NCBI GenBank assembly: GCA_002376325.1
Contig: DFMR01000043.1
Span: forward strand, 1-5,868
Reading direction: 5' to 3'
DNA length: 5,868 nucleotides
Origin: Proteobacteria bacterium UBA3588
GTDB lineage: Bacteria > Pseudomonadota > Gammaproteobacteria > Thiohalomonadales > Thiohalomonadaceae
Both the position numbers and the translations under genes were made by a program. The notes beneath the pieces were generated by a model. The model saw only the letters and a list, made by a program, of their open reading frames with translations. It searched no databases and was not told where the DNA came from. Of this stretch, positions 5,578 to 5,868 are shown in pieces; within the stretch, counting starts at the first letter, position 1, and each line of letters opens with the position of its first letter.

Positions 5578-5868
5578 ATGGCAGTGAAGAAAAAAGGCTT
5601 GGGGCGCGGTCTGGAGGCTCTGCTGGGGGCGGCGGCTGCACCGGCGCCGGGCGCGGCCACGGCGGCGGAAGCGGGCAGCATGGATGGCGAGCTGCGTAAT
5701 CTGCCGGTGGACGTGATCCAACGCGGCAAATATCAGCCACGCATCGACATGCACCCGGACACGCTGCAGGAACTGGCCGATTCCATTCGTGCCCAGGGTG
5801 TGGTTCAGCCCATCGTGGTGCGGCCCATCGGCGAAAACCGTTACGAAATCATCGCCGGCGAGCGCCGC
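5578..5868 (+). CDS. parB: Chromosome-partitioning protein ParB (Spo0J), N-terminal part (3' end outside window)
   Basis: ParB is a CTP-dependent clamp that loads at parS sites, spreads along the chromosome near the origin, and activates ParA. The frame runs open to the right edge, showing 97 residues from ATG 5578. The first residues, AVKKKGLGRGLEALLG, are the classic ParA-contacting N-terminal peptide. A low-complexity Ala/Pro/Gly linker follows (about residues 18-34). The ParB/Srx nuclease-like N-terminal domain then begins with LRNLPVDVIQRGKYQPR, LQELADSIRAQGVVQPIVVRP and YEIIAGERR. The last is the start of the GERRxRA nucleotide-binding motif (C-motif/box II), cut by the window end. ATG 5578 is preferred because it gives the usual MAVKK start and has GGAA (5564-5567) 10 bases upstream. 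An in-frame ATG at 5572 would add two residues and is only 4 bases from that site. The DNA-binding and dimerisation domains lie outside the window. Confidence 0.96.
   Translation, partial: MAVKKKGLGRGLEALLGAAAAPAPGAATAAEAGSMDGELRNLPVDVIQRGKYQPRIDMHPDTLQELADSIRAQGVVQPIVVRPIGENRYEIIAGERR

Noticed and set aside
4356..5729. Long minus-strand open frame (457 codons) opposite rsmG-parA-parB
   Set aside because: It lies wholly antisense to three unmistakable genes, has a His/Arg/Gln-rich composition typical of GC-rich shadow frames, and shows no recognisable domain.

Overview
The window is a GC-rich chromosomal segment from a gammaproteobacterium. Every recognisable gene reads left to right. The strongest evidence for the assignment is MnmG: it is 629 residues from its preferred start, the same length I recall for the E. 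coli protein, and it is nearly collinear with it. The core is the old gid-par neighbourhood, mnmG (gidA), rsmG (gidB), parA (soj), parB (spo0J), which in many bacteria lies near the replication origin. The lineage may be a Chromatiales-type purple or sulfur gammaproteobacterium, but that is only an inference from general character.

Layout: bases 1-254 are the 3' end of a PilZ-domain gene that enters from the left. Bases 346-684 encode a small acidic protein of 112 residues that I do not recognise. A 191-base gap (685-875) holds a good sigma70-like promoter just before mnmG (876-2765). A FadL/OmpP1-type outer-membrane channel gene (2762-4066) follows, overlapping the mnmG stop by 4 bases. Then come rsmG (4070-4702), parA (4725-5525) and the first 97 or so codons of parB, cut by the window edge.

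How the genes work together: mnmG to parB are packed with 4-base overlap, 3-base gap, 22-base gap and about 52-base gap, so they are probably read as one operon from the promoter at 823-851. MnmG and RsmG modify tRNA and 16S rRNA. ParA and ParB form the chromosome-partition system. The FadL-like channel has no obvious functional link to these genes and looks like an insertion into a normally conserved gene pair.

No defence island, mobile element, CRISPR array, tRNA or rRNA is visible. The less ordinary features are the FadL insertion with its start-codon hairpin and compositionally different loops, the inverted repeat that encodes the ParA tail and runs into the parA-parB gap, and near-identical sequence at the 3' ends of mnmG and parA.
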